In this document: in pieces, positions 1 through 11,618 of the stretch | Position numbering within the stretch: the first letter of the stretch is position 1 | How the letters are laid out: each line of letters starts with the position of its first letter | From: Eremophila alpestris peregrina | Taxonomy: Eukaryota > Chordata > Aves > Passeriformes > Alaudidae | Length of the DNA stretch: 64,000 bases | NCBI GenBank assembly: GCA_009792885.1 | Contig: WMCF01000006.1 | Location: forward strand, 4,950,444 to 5,014,443 | Direction of reading: 5' to 3' | Notes under the pieces: model-generated | The model's input: only the letters and a program-made list of their open reading frames with translations | Databases searched by the model: none | What the model was told of the DNA's origin: nothing | Translations under genes and position numbers: made by a program

Positions 1-403
1 AAGTCAGTTTTAGCGCAGAATAAATCCCTATGTTAATTTTTCAGTATCATTTTTTTTTCCTCAGGTGCCTGAAATTACTGAACTGCAGCACTTGCCAGCA
101 TTAAACTAGAGGCCTGTAAGGAACATGTGGCTGTATTTCAGAGCTGGAGCTAGTACAGCCTGCCTTTCAGAAGTGAATTAATTTGGCTTAATTTTTGGAG
201 TACAGATACAGGTGAGATAGATGTGACTGGACATCCATCAGCAAAATACTCTGTAGATGTATCTCTGACTACGTCCTAAAGCTACATTCTCATTTAAAAT
301 CAAAGTAAAATTTTTTACATCTCTGTATTATGTATTTGGTTGGAGAAGTAATCTCTTTGTTATCAACCAGTGTATTATAAACTGATTTTTAAGTTGTTCT
401 AAT
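1..403. other. Unique AT-rich DNA, no gene seen
   Basis: The stretch before the first LTR fragment has stops in all frames at short intervals. It contains no repeat I recognise, only a short T run near 50-58. Nothing here supports an exon, RNA gene or regulatory site. Confidence 0.6.
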
Positions 404-525
404 TTTGACTGGGATGGAGTTAATTTTCTTCCTGTTTATTAGCTGGTACAATGTTGTGTTTTGAATGTAGGACAAGAATAATGCTGATTACACATGGATG
501 TTTTAGCTGTTGCTTAGTGTTTCAT
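404..525 (+). mobile_element. 5' fragment of an avian endogenous retrovirus LTR
   Basis: The segment opens with a degraded form of the LTR start TGTCTGGTTTGGGATGGAG and continues through GTTAATTTTCTTC, a GCTGGTACAATG block, TGTTGTGTTTTGAATG, AATGCTGATTACACA and GATGTTTTAGCTGTTGCT. These follow in the same order as in the better copies at 18608 and 24431, and as in the avian LTR consensus I remember. Only the first 120 or so bases are present; the promoter, R and U5 parts are missing, so it is a truncated relic with no expected activity. The family (ERVL- or ERVK-like) is not resolved from sequence alone. Confidence 0.6.
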
Positions 526-604
526 TAAAGAAAATTCACTTTTTGTCTTCAGTGACATTTGACTATGATTGGTTTTGAGTCTACATCTCTTACCTCTTTC
601 TTTC

Positions 605-661
605 AAAAAAAACCCAACCAACCAATCAAACAAACAAATAAAAAAACCCCCCAAAAAGCAA
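605..661. repeat. A/C-rich low-complexity tract
   Basis: The tract is built of A runs broken by single or paired C, with CCAA, CAAA and AAAT units and a final CCCCCC run. It follows the truncated LTR by about 80 bases. A T/G-rich tract of similar make-up lies inside the LTR at 18990-19070, on the opposite sense. I treat this as independent simple sequence. Confidence 0.7.
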
Positions 662-1010
662 ATGCATCACTGCATTTTCATAGACACCTATATTATTTAA
701 AACCACATTTTATATGTATTCTCATTAAATCAACTTAATACCATTTCCCTTTCTCATTCATACCTTCATCTCAGCTGCTAAAATTGCAATGCTCACTGCA
801 TTCTCCACCTTAATTTGACTTGTAACATTGTTTATGTTAAACAAGAATGCTTGTGTCCCCATCTGTGAAAGAGTTGGGTATGTTATTTCATAAAGATATG
901 ACACAAATTCCCATCTAAATGGGAAGATAAACAGAGTCCGGATGTCAAGGGCTTCTGACTGAAGAACATCTACCTGTTTCTCTGTTCATCTCTCTTATTG
1001 GCACCCCTGT

Positions 1011-1029
1011 GTGAGTTAATTTAACTCAC
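1011..1029. repeat. Short palindrome, 9-bp arms
   Basis: GTGAGTTAA and TTAACTCAC face each other around a single T. Perfect arms of this length are expected about once by chance in a window this size, so no function is claimed. Confidence 0.8.
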
Positions 1030-3044
1030 TAACCTGGCTAGGAAGTAACTGAGAAAGAGTGACAGGGTCATTTTCTTCCTCATTAGTGAACTAAATCAGG
1101 TCAGAGAACAATATGAAAAAAAATTTCTTTAAATGGTTTGAGCGAACTGTGTTTTAAAGGTGCCTGTTTCTCAAGCTGATTTTAAAAGTATTTCATGGGG
1201 TGAGTTCAGAATCAAATGCCTGACCTGAAAACATCTCTAACTAGAGAAGACAAACCTCACTTTAAGCAATTCTTACTTGAGTAACCCAATCTGTCCATGA
1301 ATTTCAGACCAAGACAAGACATGCTGATAAGACCAAGTTCCTCAAAAAGACATGGCTCTAACTTTCCTTTTAAACAGGTGGAAACGGGTTCATTGCAGGT
1401 ACACAACAGCTGAGGTATTGGAATTAGGGTGGGAGATCCCTAACTTTACTTCCTCCCCTATAGTCCTTTTCAGCCTTGGAAAAGCTGAAACACAGTAAAT
1501 TAATTTTCAGGCTACATGCTGCAGGAAGGAAAGAAAAATCCTGGAAATGTAATCAGCTGTTACTCTCCTGTTTTTCTGTAGAATTGACTTAATAATTCTC
1601 TTTTCATAGAACATATATCTATTAGAAAAAATGTGTCCTTTACATAATATGTAGTTTACCACAACAACAAAAGAATGGGTTGAAAAATCAAACCTTGGAA
1701 AAACAAATGCCTTTTCTTGATTTGTGATCCTTCTTTATATCAGCTTAATATCAGTGAAGGAAACTTCATTGCCTAGTTTAGGTACTGATGTTAACACCTC
1801 ACTGTCAAGATGTTTTTTTGGTTCTTTTAGTAACAATTACACAAATCAATTCTAATTTTGATCTGAAAGAGGAGGTAGAGTACAGGTGGAAGGTAAAGGA
1901 ATAAGGATTGATTAATTTATCAGTTTGGCTCTTCTGTTTCCTAAGAATAAAACAGAGATGCTTGTAGCCTGTTAAATGCCTTAGAAGAAAGCAGCAGAAA
2001 TGGATTTAAAAAAAAAAAATCCCCAAACTTTTCCCTTCTTGACTCTCATGAGAGAAATGGAAAGCTGAAAGGAAATTAAAATGCATCAGCCAGCATTTTC
2101 AAATGAGGAGATCTTAACACATGTCAGAGCAATGCCATCATCAGGATGAATGGGTTTGTGGAGACTGACCTCTCCAGCATAGCATGTACACAGACCTGCA
2201 GTAATCCTTCACGTGGATAACCATGCAGTGGTTACATAAGTGTTGTGAATATTTTTGGCATTGCTGAGTTTGCTGTTGGGAAGAAAAATACTACTTGCTT
2301 GACGTCTAAGTTTAAAAGCATGCTAGGGAGGGAAAAAAAATGTAAGATTTCTTTAAAACTTGTTTATAGAGACAGTTGAATGGATGACAGAAAGCTAAAA
2401 AAATTAAGATCAGATACTTTATACTGCACATCTTTTGGTTTTTCTCTCATTTGACACTCATTGTGAGGAGAAGTAAAACCAGAAGAATAGGAATAGAAGA
2501 TTAGCAAGTGAGTAGAAATTCGACTGCAGAGGAGACAAAAATTATGTCTGGGACAACTCTGATGTTTTAGAGCTCTGCTTACAAGAAAGTTGGGGATTGA
2601 AACCAGGAGACCAGTTAACTTGAATTCTTGCACACAGAATGACTCATAGCTGAGGCTGGGATAGGTGACCAGGGCTCAGAGCAACACATCTATGCTGTAG
2701 TGGGATCCCTGGTGCCTTGCCCTACAAGTTCCTTGGGCATGGAAAGGAAGTAGAGGCTCTTTTTCTGCCTTGTAGTCCATTCCCTGACACCTTCTTCACT
2801 GATGGTCTCAGTTCAACCCCTGTTTTATTTGCCCTGAGGGACATGCACTGATCAACTGACACCAGCTAATGCTGGCATTGGTCATGAGAGGATTGCTTGT
2901 GTGTCCCATTACATTATTGGCACATCTGTCACTTGACAGAGAAGGTGACAGAGCACACATCTCTTCCTGTGCCACCACGGAGTTCAAGACAGCCTTCCCA
3001 GTGGAAAGCTGGACACAAGCTGAGGATATGACTAAGTAGACCTG

Positions 3045-3060
3045 GAGTTCAATTGAACTC
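3045..3060. repeat. Perfect 16-bp palindrome GAGTTCAATTGAACTC
   Basis: The two AGTTCA hexamers are inverted around two bases, a layout that resembles nuclear-receptor inverted half-sites. AGTTCA is only a variant of the usual AGGTCA half-site. The palindrome is directly visible; the receptor link is speculation. Confidence 0.8.
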
Positions 3061-3948
3061 TGGGGAGCCCAGGAACTGAATGAACCTACGCCTACATTTT
3101 CAACTTTCTGATGTTCCATACTGGTTACTTTTCCAGTGAAAATATTCTCTACAACTTGGCAAGAAACATAGTAATGTTTTATTCCTTCCTTCCACTTAAT
3201 TCCATTATGTTATTGTTTTCTCTAAGTCCTAATTCTGCTGTAAAGAGAGACTGCAGTGTGAACAGAGAGAGATAGATAAATTATTAATTAAGCAGTCCTT
3301 TGCTGTTTAGCTACAGGGCAGTGTCAGTGTGCTTCTTCCATTCACTCCTGTTTTTTCCTTGGCAAGCCACAAGCTGCAGATTCCCATACCTCCAGGGTCC
3401 AGAAGAGAGCTAGGGTTGTGCTGCAGGCCTGGAGACAATAAGGGTAATTAGAGCACCTGAAGATCCTGAGGGGGACATAGGCACTAATATGGGTAAGAGG
3501 CAACAGTTTTAGTGTACAATCACCTTGGGGGTTTTTTGACCTTGCCTCTACAGTTAAAAAAATAAAAAGGCAGGAAAAATCTTTATCCCTGAGAAAAAAT
3601 GGTTAATGGCACTTGAAAACACAATAAATTTTGTGGATAACTTATCTCCCTATTTAGTAAATGCTTACAGACTGAAGCTGAGATTTCCTGCAGGAGAATT
3701 CTCTCTTGCTGAGAGGTGTCAGCACATGAACAGTCAGGGGAACAGACCAGTAGGGTAAGAATAGGGCTTTTTGCCTCAGCGGATGATGTAATTTTGACTA
3801 CACCTGTAACAATAACAAAAGAGGAGCAAGGACCTTTTCATAAGCACTGAGGCTAAGTTGCATGGTCCAGCAGCATTCATACTACTTACCAAGTCTCTTT
3901 AGCACTTCTGTACCCAAGGTGATAACCCAAAGGGAAAAGTAGTAGTGG

Positions 3949-3966
3949 TTTTTTTTTTTTTTTTTT
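3949..3966. repeat. Poly-T run of 18
   Basis: An uninterrupted T run in unique DNA. It could be the A-tail of a minus-strand retroposon, but the sequence on its left shows no recognisable element. Its length is likely to vary between individuals. Confidence 0.85.
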
Positions 3967-6900
3967 ACTTTCTGAAGAAATGTGAGGCCAGTGTTTCAGC
4001 CCATCAGAGTGGAGGTTACACAACATAGCTCTGAGTGGCATCTGTTGCATGTGCTGAGGTATCTGAGACAGAAAAAGCCAATTTAAAGTGGTTGCTCTTA
4101 CTGATGTCTATTAGTTCTCTCTAGGGAACTATTTGAGAACAGCTTTTAGTCATGTCCTTGGTAGAGCTAGTTGAAATGCCAAAAAATGCCAGTGAGTGAG
4201 CTAGCAACCAAGCAGAGGAAATGAGGCAGGGGTACAGTGCTCACATCCCTGGTTCTGTTCTGGATGTACCCTGAGTATCAGCTGAGCCACTCTGCCCCAC
4301 ACAGATTTAGCTGTCATGTGACTTATTCCGAGCTCCATCATAAGATCCAGATACATAAGGCGAGTCCATAAAAATCCAATATGTTTTAATAACCTTTTTC
4401 CAGACTGACTTCAGAACTTGAATCTCCACTCAGCTGCTTAAATTCTCCAGGTGTTTACCTTTCTGCTTGAATATTTTCCATAAACCTCAATGACAGATAA
4501 GGAGAGACACATCAGCCCTGACAGGAGTAAGTAATTTCAAGTCCAGGTTATTTCCAAATCATCTTTGATCCTGTCCATCTCACCTAGGCAGTACAATCCA
4601 GGAGACCTAATTCAATGCCTAATCCAAAGCAAAACACAGAGTCATTTCACCAGAAGTTCATAAAGCCTGGAATTTTATTTTCTGCTTGTGAGCGTTAGTA
4701 TTTCTACTATTTACTCAAAGAGCTTCCAGGGGTGTAAAAGGTACTTCTCTCTTCCAGGAGGGTGTTGTAAGGATAAATGATCGATAAAGGAATAGAAAAT
4801 ATCCATTGGTTAAACTTGCTGTTGACAGCATTTTGGTGACACAGAAGTAGTTCAGATAGCTGGATTAAATAAAGGAACAGAAAAAGCACTTTATACTTGC
4901 AGAACTGGAGACTTGGAAAAAAATAAATTAAAGAAAGACATTGGAGTTGTACTTACCTCAGTGTGAGCTTTCAGTGTATTTCTGTCATCTGTCATTAAAG
5001 CCATTCTAGATGTATGAACAGGGAATCCCTTCAACTCTGGTTTCTATTCACATGGCAGTGATACTGCATCGCTGTATCTTGCCAACTTGTATTGTCCATG
5101 TCAAAAAGAGTGCAGATATACTTGTGAATGCAGATATGCTCAAAAGTATCTCTGTAAAATGATCCACAGATTGGAAAGCAACACAAAGGTAGGTTCTCTG
5201 CTCTTTTGAGCTCTATTCTGTGCTCAGAATTCTGATGATAGAAGGAGGTGCTTTTAATTTTTTTCCCTCCACATTTCTGGTAGAGGAAAAACAAGATTCA
5301 GCACCTGAAAACGGAAGTTATACAATTTAAGGCATAATATCCTATTAGTGAAGATAATTAAAACTTTGAAACATTTTATCCAGTCTATGTCTCTATACTT
5401 GGGAAGGATCTACTGTATCATGATGTATTTCAAATGAAATTGCTTGTCAGTCAGAAGACAGATGCCTTAATCCAGCTACAGTTTGTGCCGGTCGCATGGC
5501 CCCTTGTGGCTCTGGAATGAATTAATGCAGATCTACATCTGTGGATATTCTGCTTGGTTCTGTGTTTGGTCACAGAGGGGGTAGAAAAACATACAAAGTC
5601 CTCAGAATACTGATAACACTCTTGGCTGACTGTTAAGACTGCAGTGAAAAATCAAAGCTCATGCATCAAGCCTGTAGCCAGCTGCCCTCAGGGTAAAGGA
5701 GTGTGAATATGGGCTCTAGAAAAACAGAACTGAATGAAAACTAGAACTTTAAACTTTTAGTAGAAAAAAAAAAGCAGTTTCCAGCAGTTTGCATTGCATG
5801 TACCTGGAGTTACTGTGGAGTAACATATATTCTTGTTAAATCTATGAATAAACCTGTACTATAGGTTTCTATTGATATTAATACTTAAGGCCCCATGAAC
5901 TGGAGTGTTAATGAACTCTTGAATCTTTGCTCGTGTAAAATGTTCTAAGTGTGTCAGGCAGGGGAAAAAGACAATTAATGGCTAATGGATGACATCAAGG
6001 TTAGGGAAGGCTCAGTTAATGGGAAGTCAAGAGCATGGAAGATAAGAAATCATGCATTGTCAGGAGCCAGAACTTTTTCCCCAGCATTGAATTTTGTCTA
6101 ATTTAGACCATTCAACTAATAACAGGCTGGTTTGTTTTACTTTCTAAAGGCTCCCAAACTAAGGAGGTGTTTCAGCACTTCTATCTTTTGTCTGTTAGAA
6201 TCTCAAAGTGTACTTTAAGAATAAAATTTTGTAAATAGACTCCACTTTAATCTGAGACCAAAAACCGGAGATGAAATTTACTTAAATTCTGATAGATAAA
6301 TCTCTTTCATATAAATTTACGTGAAGCTATAATGTCTATATATAACTTCTTTAGTATTTCATGTTCCCCTTTTTTAGGCTACATAAGTTTACTAGAAATG
6401 CTATATCAGTTCATCTGATCAATCTTGTAGTAAACTAAAAAGACAGGTGAAGAGGTAGATTTTCAAACTATTTTGGGCTGTGAACATTGATAGCCCTGCA
6501 ATTTCTGTCTCTTTCTCTGGAGGGACAGAGAATAGTGATCTGAAACTATGTGGCTGACCTCTGTATGGATGTAAGTAGATGATATTTGATGACTTGTGAT
6601 AGGCACAATCCAACAGGAAAACAACTGTTCCCTAACATACAGTGTTTATTCCACTGCATGATTTGGGCATTTGAGCAGCTGGGCATCATCTTAACTTTTA
6701 AAAATAATTTTTGTTTTGTGTTTAATTCTGTAATTGTGAAACTGGTTGCCCCTACTTTAATAATCTCAATTGGTCTTCAGCCACATAAAACCAAGGAATA
6801 GGAAAGATCTGAAAAGGTCAGATATATAAGATTTTCCTTGCCATGAGTCATATCTTCACCTTTATAAACATACATTTCTCACTAAATCAATCACTTTCAA

Positions 6901-7494
6901 AGAGAATAAAACTCTGACCAATAGGATCACTCTGCCTTTCTCTGTTTTTAGAATACTGTGCACAAAACGAGCTCAGCTTTGTTTGCTGTGGTTGTCTGGA
7001 GCCAATGGGAAGAAAGTTCAGGAAAATTTCCAGTGCACATCCTGAGCCAGCCATTGAGAAGCCAGCACTCACTTTCCATGCTCTAGAGAGAAGTAAGTTG
7101 AATTGGTGCTAAAATATGCAGTAAATGTGGGTTTTGGATCTGTTACTTTCCCCTGCTTTTCTAGAGCTTGCCACATGACAAGCTTTCTATGCGTCTCATT
7201 GTCCGAACAGACTCAACCACATTTGTTTTGCTTAATCAGCAGGTCAGGGGGTTGTGGAAACAATCCACACACAGCCCCTGAGAGCTTGGAGCTCCCAGCA
7301 GCAGGCTTGCATTTGACAAGCAAGTTTGAATTTACTTCTTCTAGCAGCTGTTGAGGAGATTTTAGTCTCTGAATTTATCATGCCACTCCTGAGCCCAGAA
7401 TTCACATGGAGTTTAAAAATCAACCAATTAATTTAGTGTCTTGCAAAAAAAGTACATAAAAGAAGACAGAGAACATTTGGAAGGAGAAGTAAAA

Positions 7495-7700
7495 TATAGC
7501 TCTGTCCTTGATCTGCTGTATGAGTTTAGGTGAGTTATTTCATCCTCAGTCTCTGTTTCTCTTTTATCTTTCCTGGCTATTCAAGTACAGGCTCCCTTAA
7601 GACAAAAACTGTCTCTCTCTATTATAGTCAGACAGCTCCTTGCACAACAGTGTCTTAGTCTCCAACTATATATTTGATGTTAAGTAATGCAAATAAGAAA
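7495..7700 (+). mobile_element. Ancient amniote interspersed repeat (MIR/CR1-L3-type tail), plus strand
   Basis: Ordered landmarks match the old amniote repeat that in turtles and crocodiles reads as loss-of-cloverleaf MIR/L3-like sequence. They are TTAGGTGAGTTATTTCA, then TCAGTCTCTGTTTC, then GGCTATTCAAGTACAGGCTCC, then AAAACTGTCTCTCTCTATTA, then CAGCTCCTTGCACAACAGTG, and finally a degraded AT-rich end. Divergence is high, as expected for an element that predates birds. The same family appears inverted at 62955-63225, which strengthens both calls. Its sub-family name needs a library search. No coding capacity is expected in this segment. Confidence 0.6.
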
Positions 7701-9894
7701 ATTAACTTACCACACTGCTAACATGTTTAGTTCTGTAAAATTCAAATTGTGTCAAGTTTTGTTATAAAGGCTTTGGTACTAAAAAAATCATAAATTCTTT
7801 GGGCTAAAATGGCTAGCTGTTGTAAGTTTCTAGCTACTCTTAGATGAGATTCTCTGAGGAAAAGGTGATTGTCCTCATAGCCAAATAGGTTTTTTGGGTA
7901 GCAGGAAGAACAAAAATGTTTCTCTGTTATGAGAAAGCACAGGTATATTTGGATAGGTTTAATAAATTTATAACACACTGAAATTAAAGAGGCTACCCAG
8001 GAAATGACACTCATTATGATCCAGGACACTCCAGGGCATATCTCCTTTAGGCTTAGGATAAAGGTGTATGAATTTATGAGCTATGCCAGGCAAGCTAGCT
8101 GTGGAAACAGAAGAGAAATAACCAAGTAAGAGTGTCTCTGTGCCCTGGTTAATTAGCATTGCCAGCAGACCAGGGTAATTAACTTAGGTGCTATGATGAA
8201 TTAATGCTGTCCTGTGAGCAGGGTTCAATTGGATATCTCTGCCAAGCACTGGGTAATAGTATGTAAATGTTCCAGCTAGTCCAGCATGATGCACAGCACA
8301 GACTCATCCAAAATCAAGCTGTGAAGACTGATCAATCTCATCTTGGAATCACAAGCCATTTATCTGTGTAGTCCAGGAAGGAAAGTGCTCACCAACTGCT
8401 ACATTACCCTGATGTTTAAATACATTACAGGGCTTTCCAAACTTCATTTGAAACATCAGGCATGAGAAAGTGCCAAAAGCTTAATAACAGGTGAGAGACA
8501 GTGAAGTCGTTCTTGTTTCAAAAACATTTAGGTAATGATTCAGGAGGTAGAAATGTTCCAAACTGCTCAGCTTTCAAGCATGCCTGCTTTTTGACAGATA
8601 ATCTCATGAGAGAAATCAGGCAGAAAAGACATTATCACCTTTTCCTACCAGCAGACAGGCCATGCTGAGTAAGGATAGTGATACAGAGGACTGTGATCTT
8701 GATATATCAAACCTGACAAGCTCATTGTATGCAGTATGGAATATTGTGTGGCATATGTGCATTGGAGTTGACCTGTCAAAATCAGAGTAAGAAAGACCCA
8801 TGGATCTCAGCCTTTCACTTATTTTGGAAGGCATGAGTCTCACTAAATGTAGACGTCCATACTGGAAATGTCTACATCTGAGCTAGTCACTCCCAGTTCA
8901 GTGGAGAAGATGAACTTTCTGAGTAGAATACAGATAGTGAAAAAGAAACCATCTAAACCAGTTCGCATGGCTCACTACAGGCAGGCCTATTTTAATTTCC
9001 CTTGTATTAGAGGAAGTAGCTGAGAATTATTAATTTACATCAACATGTCTGCTAACACTGCAGATGTTTAACATTATGTCAGATACATCCCACTGTCTGA
9101 TTTATTCTCATCTGATATTCATGAATAGAATTGCATAACAACCTGCATTACTGAAATATAGTAGTGATGAATATGAATGAAGAATCAGTTGTGTGCCTTA
9201 TTAGATGATATTAAATACTCTAGGCCACACCTTATTGTTTTTCCCTGAGAGAAAAAATGTGGCTATAAAGATGTGTGAAAAAAGATAGACGTATTGCATG
9301 TGCAGAGCACAGCATGTAATACTTCCTAAAACACACAAAGGCAGCTAGAGAAGGACTTCACTGGATGGAGATTCACAACAGCTGCCCAGGAAAAGCCACC
9401 TCTTCTCATTAAGAACCAGTTCAGGTTCTCTGCAACAGGAACTGTTCAAGGGTATACAGTCAGTTTGAAGGTGTTGTCATTAAGTGCACACTCACATTCA
9501 TCCTCTGCTGTCAACAGAAAGGAAATGGCACCTTCATAGGTCACTTCAGAAGATACCTGAGATGTGAGCACCCATTGCAAGTCTGTCTCCTCCACTGAGT
9601 TTGCAATCTGTGGCAGCCTTTGTTATGAAAAATCTCTTCTCTGTTATATCAATCAGTTTTTGTTAATATAAATTAGCGGAGTAACTTTGTTAATATGAAT
9701 GAGTCCACATTATCCAGTATACTGTAAGGAGGTAGGGAAATTTGATGTGGTTCATTCTTAAGTAAAAAAGGCCTAAAGGACAGACCAGCTCTGTAAATAC
9801 AGATATTGTTTCTTGGAAGCTTAGAGCAACCCATGAAGAATAAAGGCCACCCCTGGAAAACCAAGAAAACACCAGCACCGTAGTCCCTTTAAAG
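7701..9894. other. Unique interval with a TAATTA-rich patch
   Basis: No gene or recognisable transposon. Around 8143-8205 several homeodomain-type TAATTA/TTAATT cores cluster (listed separately). The remainder is AT-rich with short open frames in all phases. Confidence 0.5.
8143..8205. promoter_or_regulatory. Clustered TAATTA cores in an inverted arrangement, possible enhancer
   Basis: TTAATTA at 8149-8155, TAATTAA at 8176-8182 and GAATTAAT just before 8205 lie within about 60 bases. The first two are flanked by CCCTGGT (8143-8149) and ACCAGGG (8169-8175), which are inverted copies of each other. TAATTA is the classic homeodomain core, but it is common in AT-rich DNA. The evidence is motif density only; conservation would be needed to call it an enhancer. 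Confidence 0.2.
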
Positions 9895-10476
9895 TCATAG
9901 AATCATTTAGGTTGGAAAATACCTCTAAACCCTTGAATACAATCATTAACCCAACACTACCAAGTTCACTACTAATCCATATGCCCGTGTGCCATATCTT
10001 AAAAATAGCTTCAGGGATGGTGAGTCAACCACTACCCTGGGCAGCCTGCTCCAAGTCATGAGAAAACTTTTCATGAAAATGTTTTTCCTAATGTTCAGTA
10101 TAAACCTCCCCTGGCACAACTTGAGCTGTTTTCCTTGTGTCCAATTGCTTCTTGCTTGAGAGAAGAAACTGATCCCCACCTGGCTACAGCCTCCTTTCAG
10201 GCAGTTATAGAGAGCAATAAGGTTGCTCCCAAGCCTCCTTTTCTCCAGGCAAAACACCCCCAGCTCCCTCAGCTGCTCTGCATCACACTTCTGCTCCAGA
10301 CCCTTCCCCAGCTCCATTGGTCTTCTCTGGACATGCTCCAGCCTCTCAATGTCTTTCTTGCAGTGAGGGACACAAAACTGAACACAGGATTTGAGGTGTG
10401 GCCTCATAAATACCAAATACAGGGGAATGATCACTGCCCTTGTTCTGATGGCTACACTATTGCTGTTTCTCTAACA
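9895..10476 (-). mobile_element. CR1 LINE, 5'-truncated, minus strand
   Basis: The plus strand begins with TCATAGAATCATTTAGGTTGG, the reverse complement of the avian CR1 3' end, and runs back through the 3' UTR into the end of the reverse-transcriptase frame. Read on the minus strand, 10434-9946 keeps a 162-codon open frame with the CR1 C-terminal landmarks: RPHLKSCVQF, KKDIERLEHVQRR, LRELGVFCLEKRRL, IALYNCLKGGC, then GRFILNIRKN and WSRLPRVVVDSPSL. It stops near 10476, so it keeps only about the last 580 bases of an element of several kilobases and cannot move. The long surviving frame suggests moderate age. No target-site duplication is obvious, which is usual for CR1. Confidence 0.93.
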
Positions 10477-11554
10477 AGTCGTTGAAACCCTCCCAGCATC
10501 ATCTGGCATCACAGACAAGTAATTATATAGAGAATGTCTCCAGGGATGTCTGGATCTATAGACAAGCAGCAAGAGTGCTGCAGGAATATGGTTGCTTTGC
10601 AAAGTTTTATCAATATTAATAACTGGTAGTATGGGTGTGAGTGATCAGTCAAATCATGTTTTTCTAAACATTTGAAATGTATAAAAACCCTACATAAAAC
10701 CACAATTGAGATGCTTAAATTTGGCTGGGACACCTCATACTCATGAACAAATATGTGCCTATGTGCATCTGTACTTTGCATCTTAGCCTCTCTCCTCTGT
10801 CAGCAAGGACCACTTGTGAATTTTCATAACATCTTACTTTAGTATCTAATTAACTCAAGTAAGATAAATGTGAACCAACAAAAGTAGGGAATTTGCTAAA
10901 TCACAAATAATAAAATTGTTGCATAATCTAAATTAGAACCAAGATTAGCTAGACAGAACTGGAGTGTTTGGACTACAAGGCTATCTTCCTTTCTATTATA
11001 AGTCTTTGTATATGCAATTTTATCACTCATAATTAATTTTATTACCAAAATTAAACATGCCTTGTACATTTGTAAGGAAATATGTTAGATAAAATCTTTT
11101 AATGAACTGAGCTCAGATTTGTATGAACAGAATTAGATTACTCAGTAGAATCAAGGTATATATTTTTTTTATAGTGAACTGAAATCAGCAACACTGGGAA
11201 TGAAAAATTACTGATTCAGACCACAGGTTTCTAATGATTCAGAAAGATAAGGAGAACTTCTTTTTTTCTACATTATTAATAGTATTTTGCCAAATACTTT
11301 TCAGAGTTAGATAATTTTTAAACTCTTTACTATTCAGTGGTAAAAGAAAATAAAAAGCAAACCCACCACAAGTGAACAGCAAGAAAACCCCCAGAAACTG
11401 CTATTTCCTCCTGAACATAGTTAATAAATTGTGTGCCATCTCCTCAACTTTTAATTTTAAGCATGAAGTAACATAATCCACAAAGGCTCCATACTGTATA
11501 AAATAAAGAAACTGGAATACGAAGCTATTCAATACATCACCACTATCCCCCATG

Positions 11555-11618
11555 TGCCATCCTCATTATCTGCTGGATATTAAATATGGCATCCTGATTA
11601 TCTGCTGGATACTAAATA
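11555..11618. repeat. Tandem duplication, two copies of 32 bp
   Basis: The first copy (11555-11586) and the second (11587-11618) differ at three positions by eye. Both contain ATTATCTGCTGGATA(C/T)TAAATA. A local duplication by slippage or unequal exchange explains it, and the few differences suggest moderate age. Nothing suggests function. Confidence 0.9.

Larger units (their letters stand above)
526..7494. other. Long unique interval without a recognisable gene
   Basis: About 7 kb of AT-rich DNA. Open frames reach 103 codons (2808-3119, minus) but show no domain, codon bias or paired splice sites that I can defend. It contains an A/C-rich tract at 605-661, small palindromes at 1011-1029 and 3045-3060, and an 18-base T run at 3949-3966. 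Part of it may be diverged transposon DNA too old to recognise by eye. Confidence 0.5.

Noticed and set aside
9946..10434. 162-codon minus-strand frame as a gene
   Set aside because: It is the C-terminal end of a truncated CR1 reverse transcriptase, so it is reported as part of the transposon.
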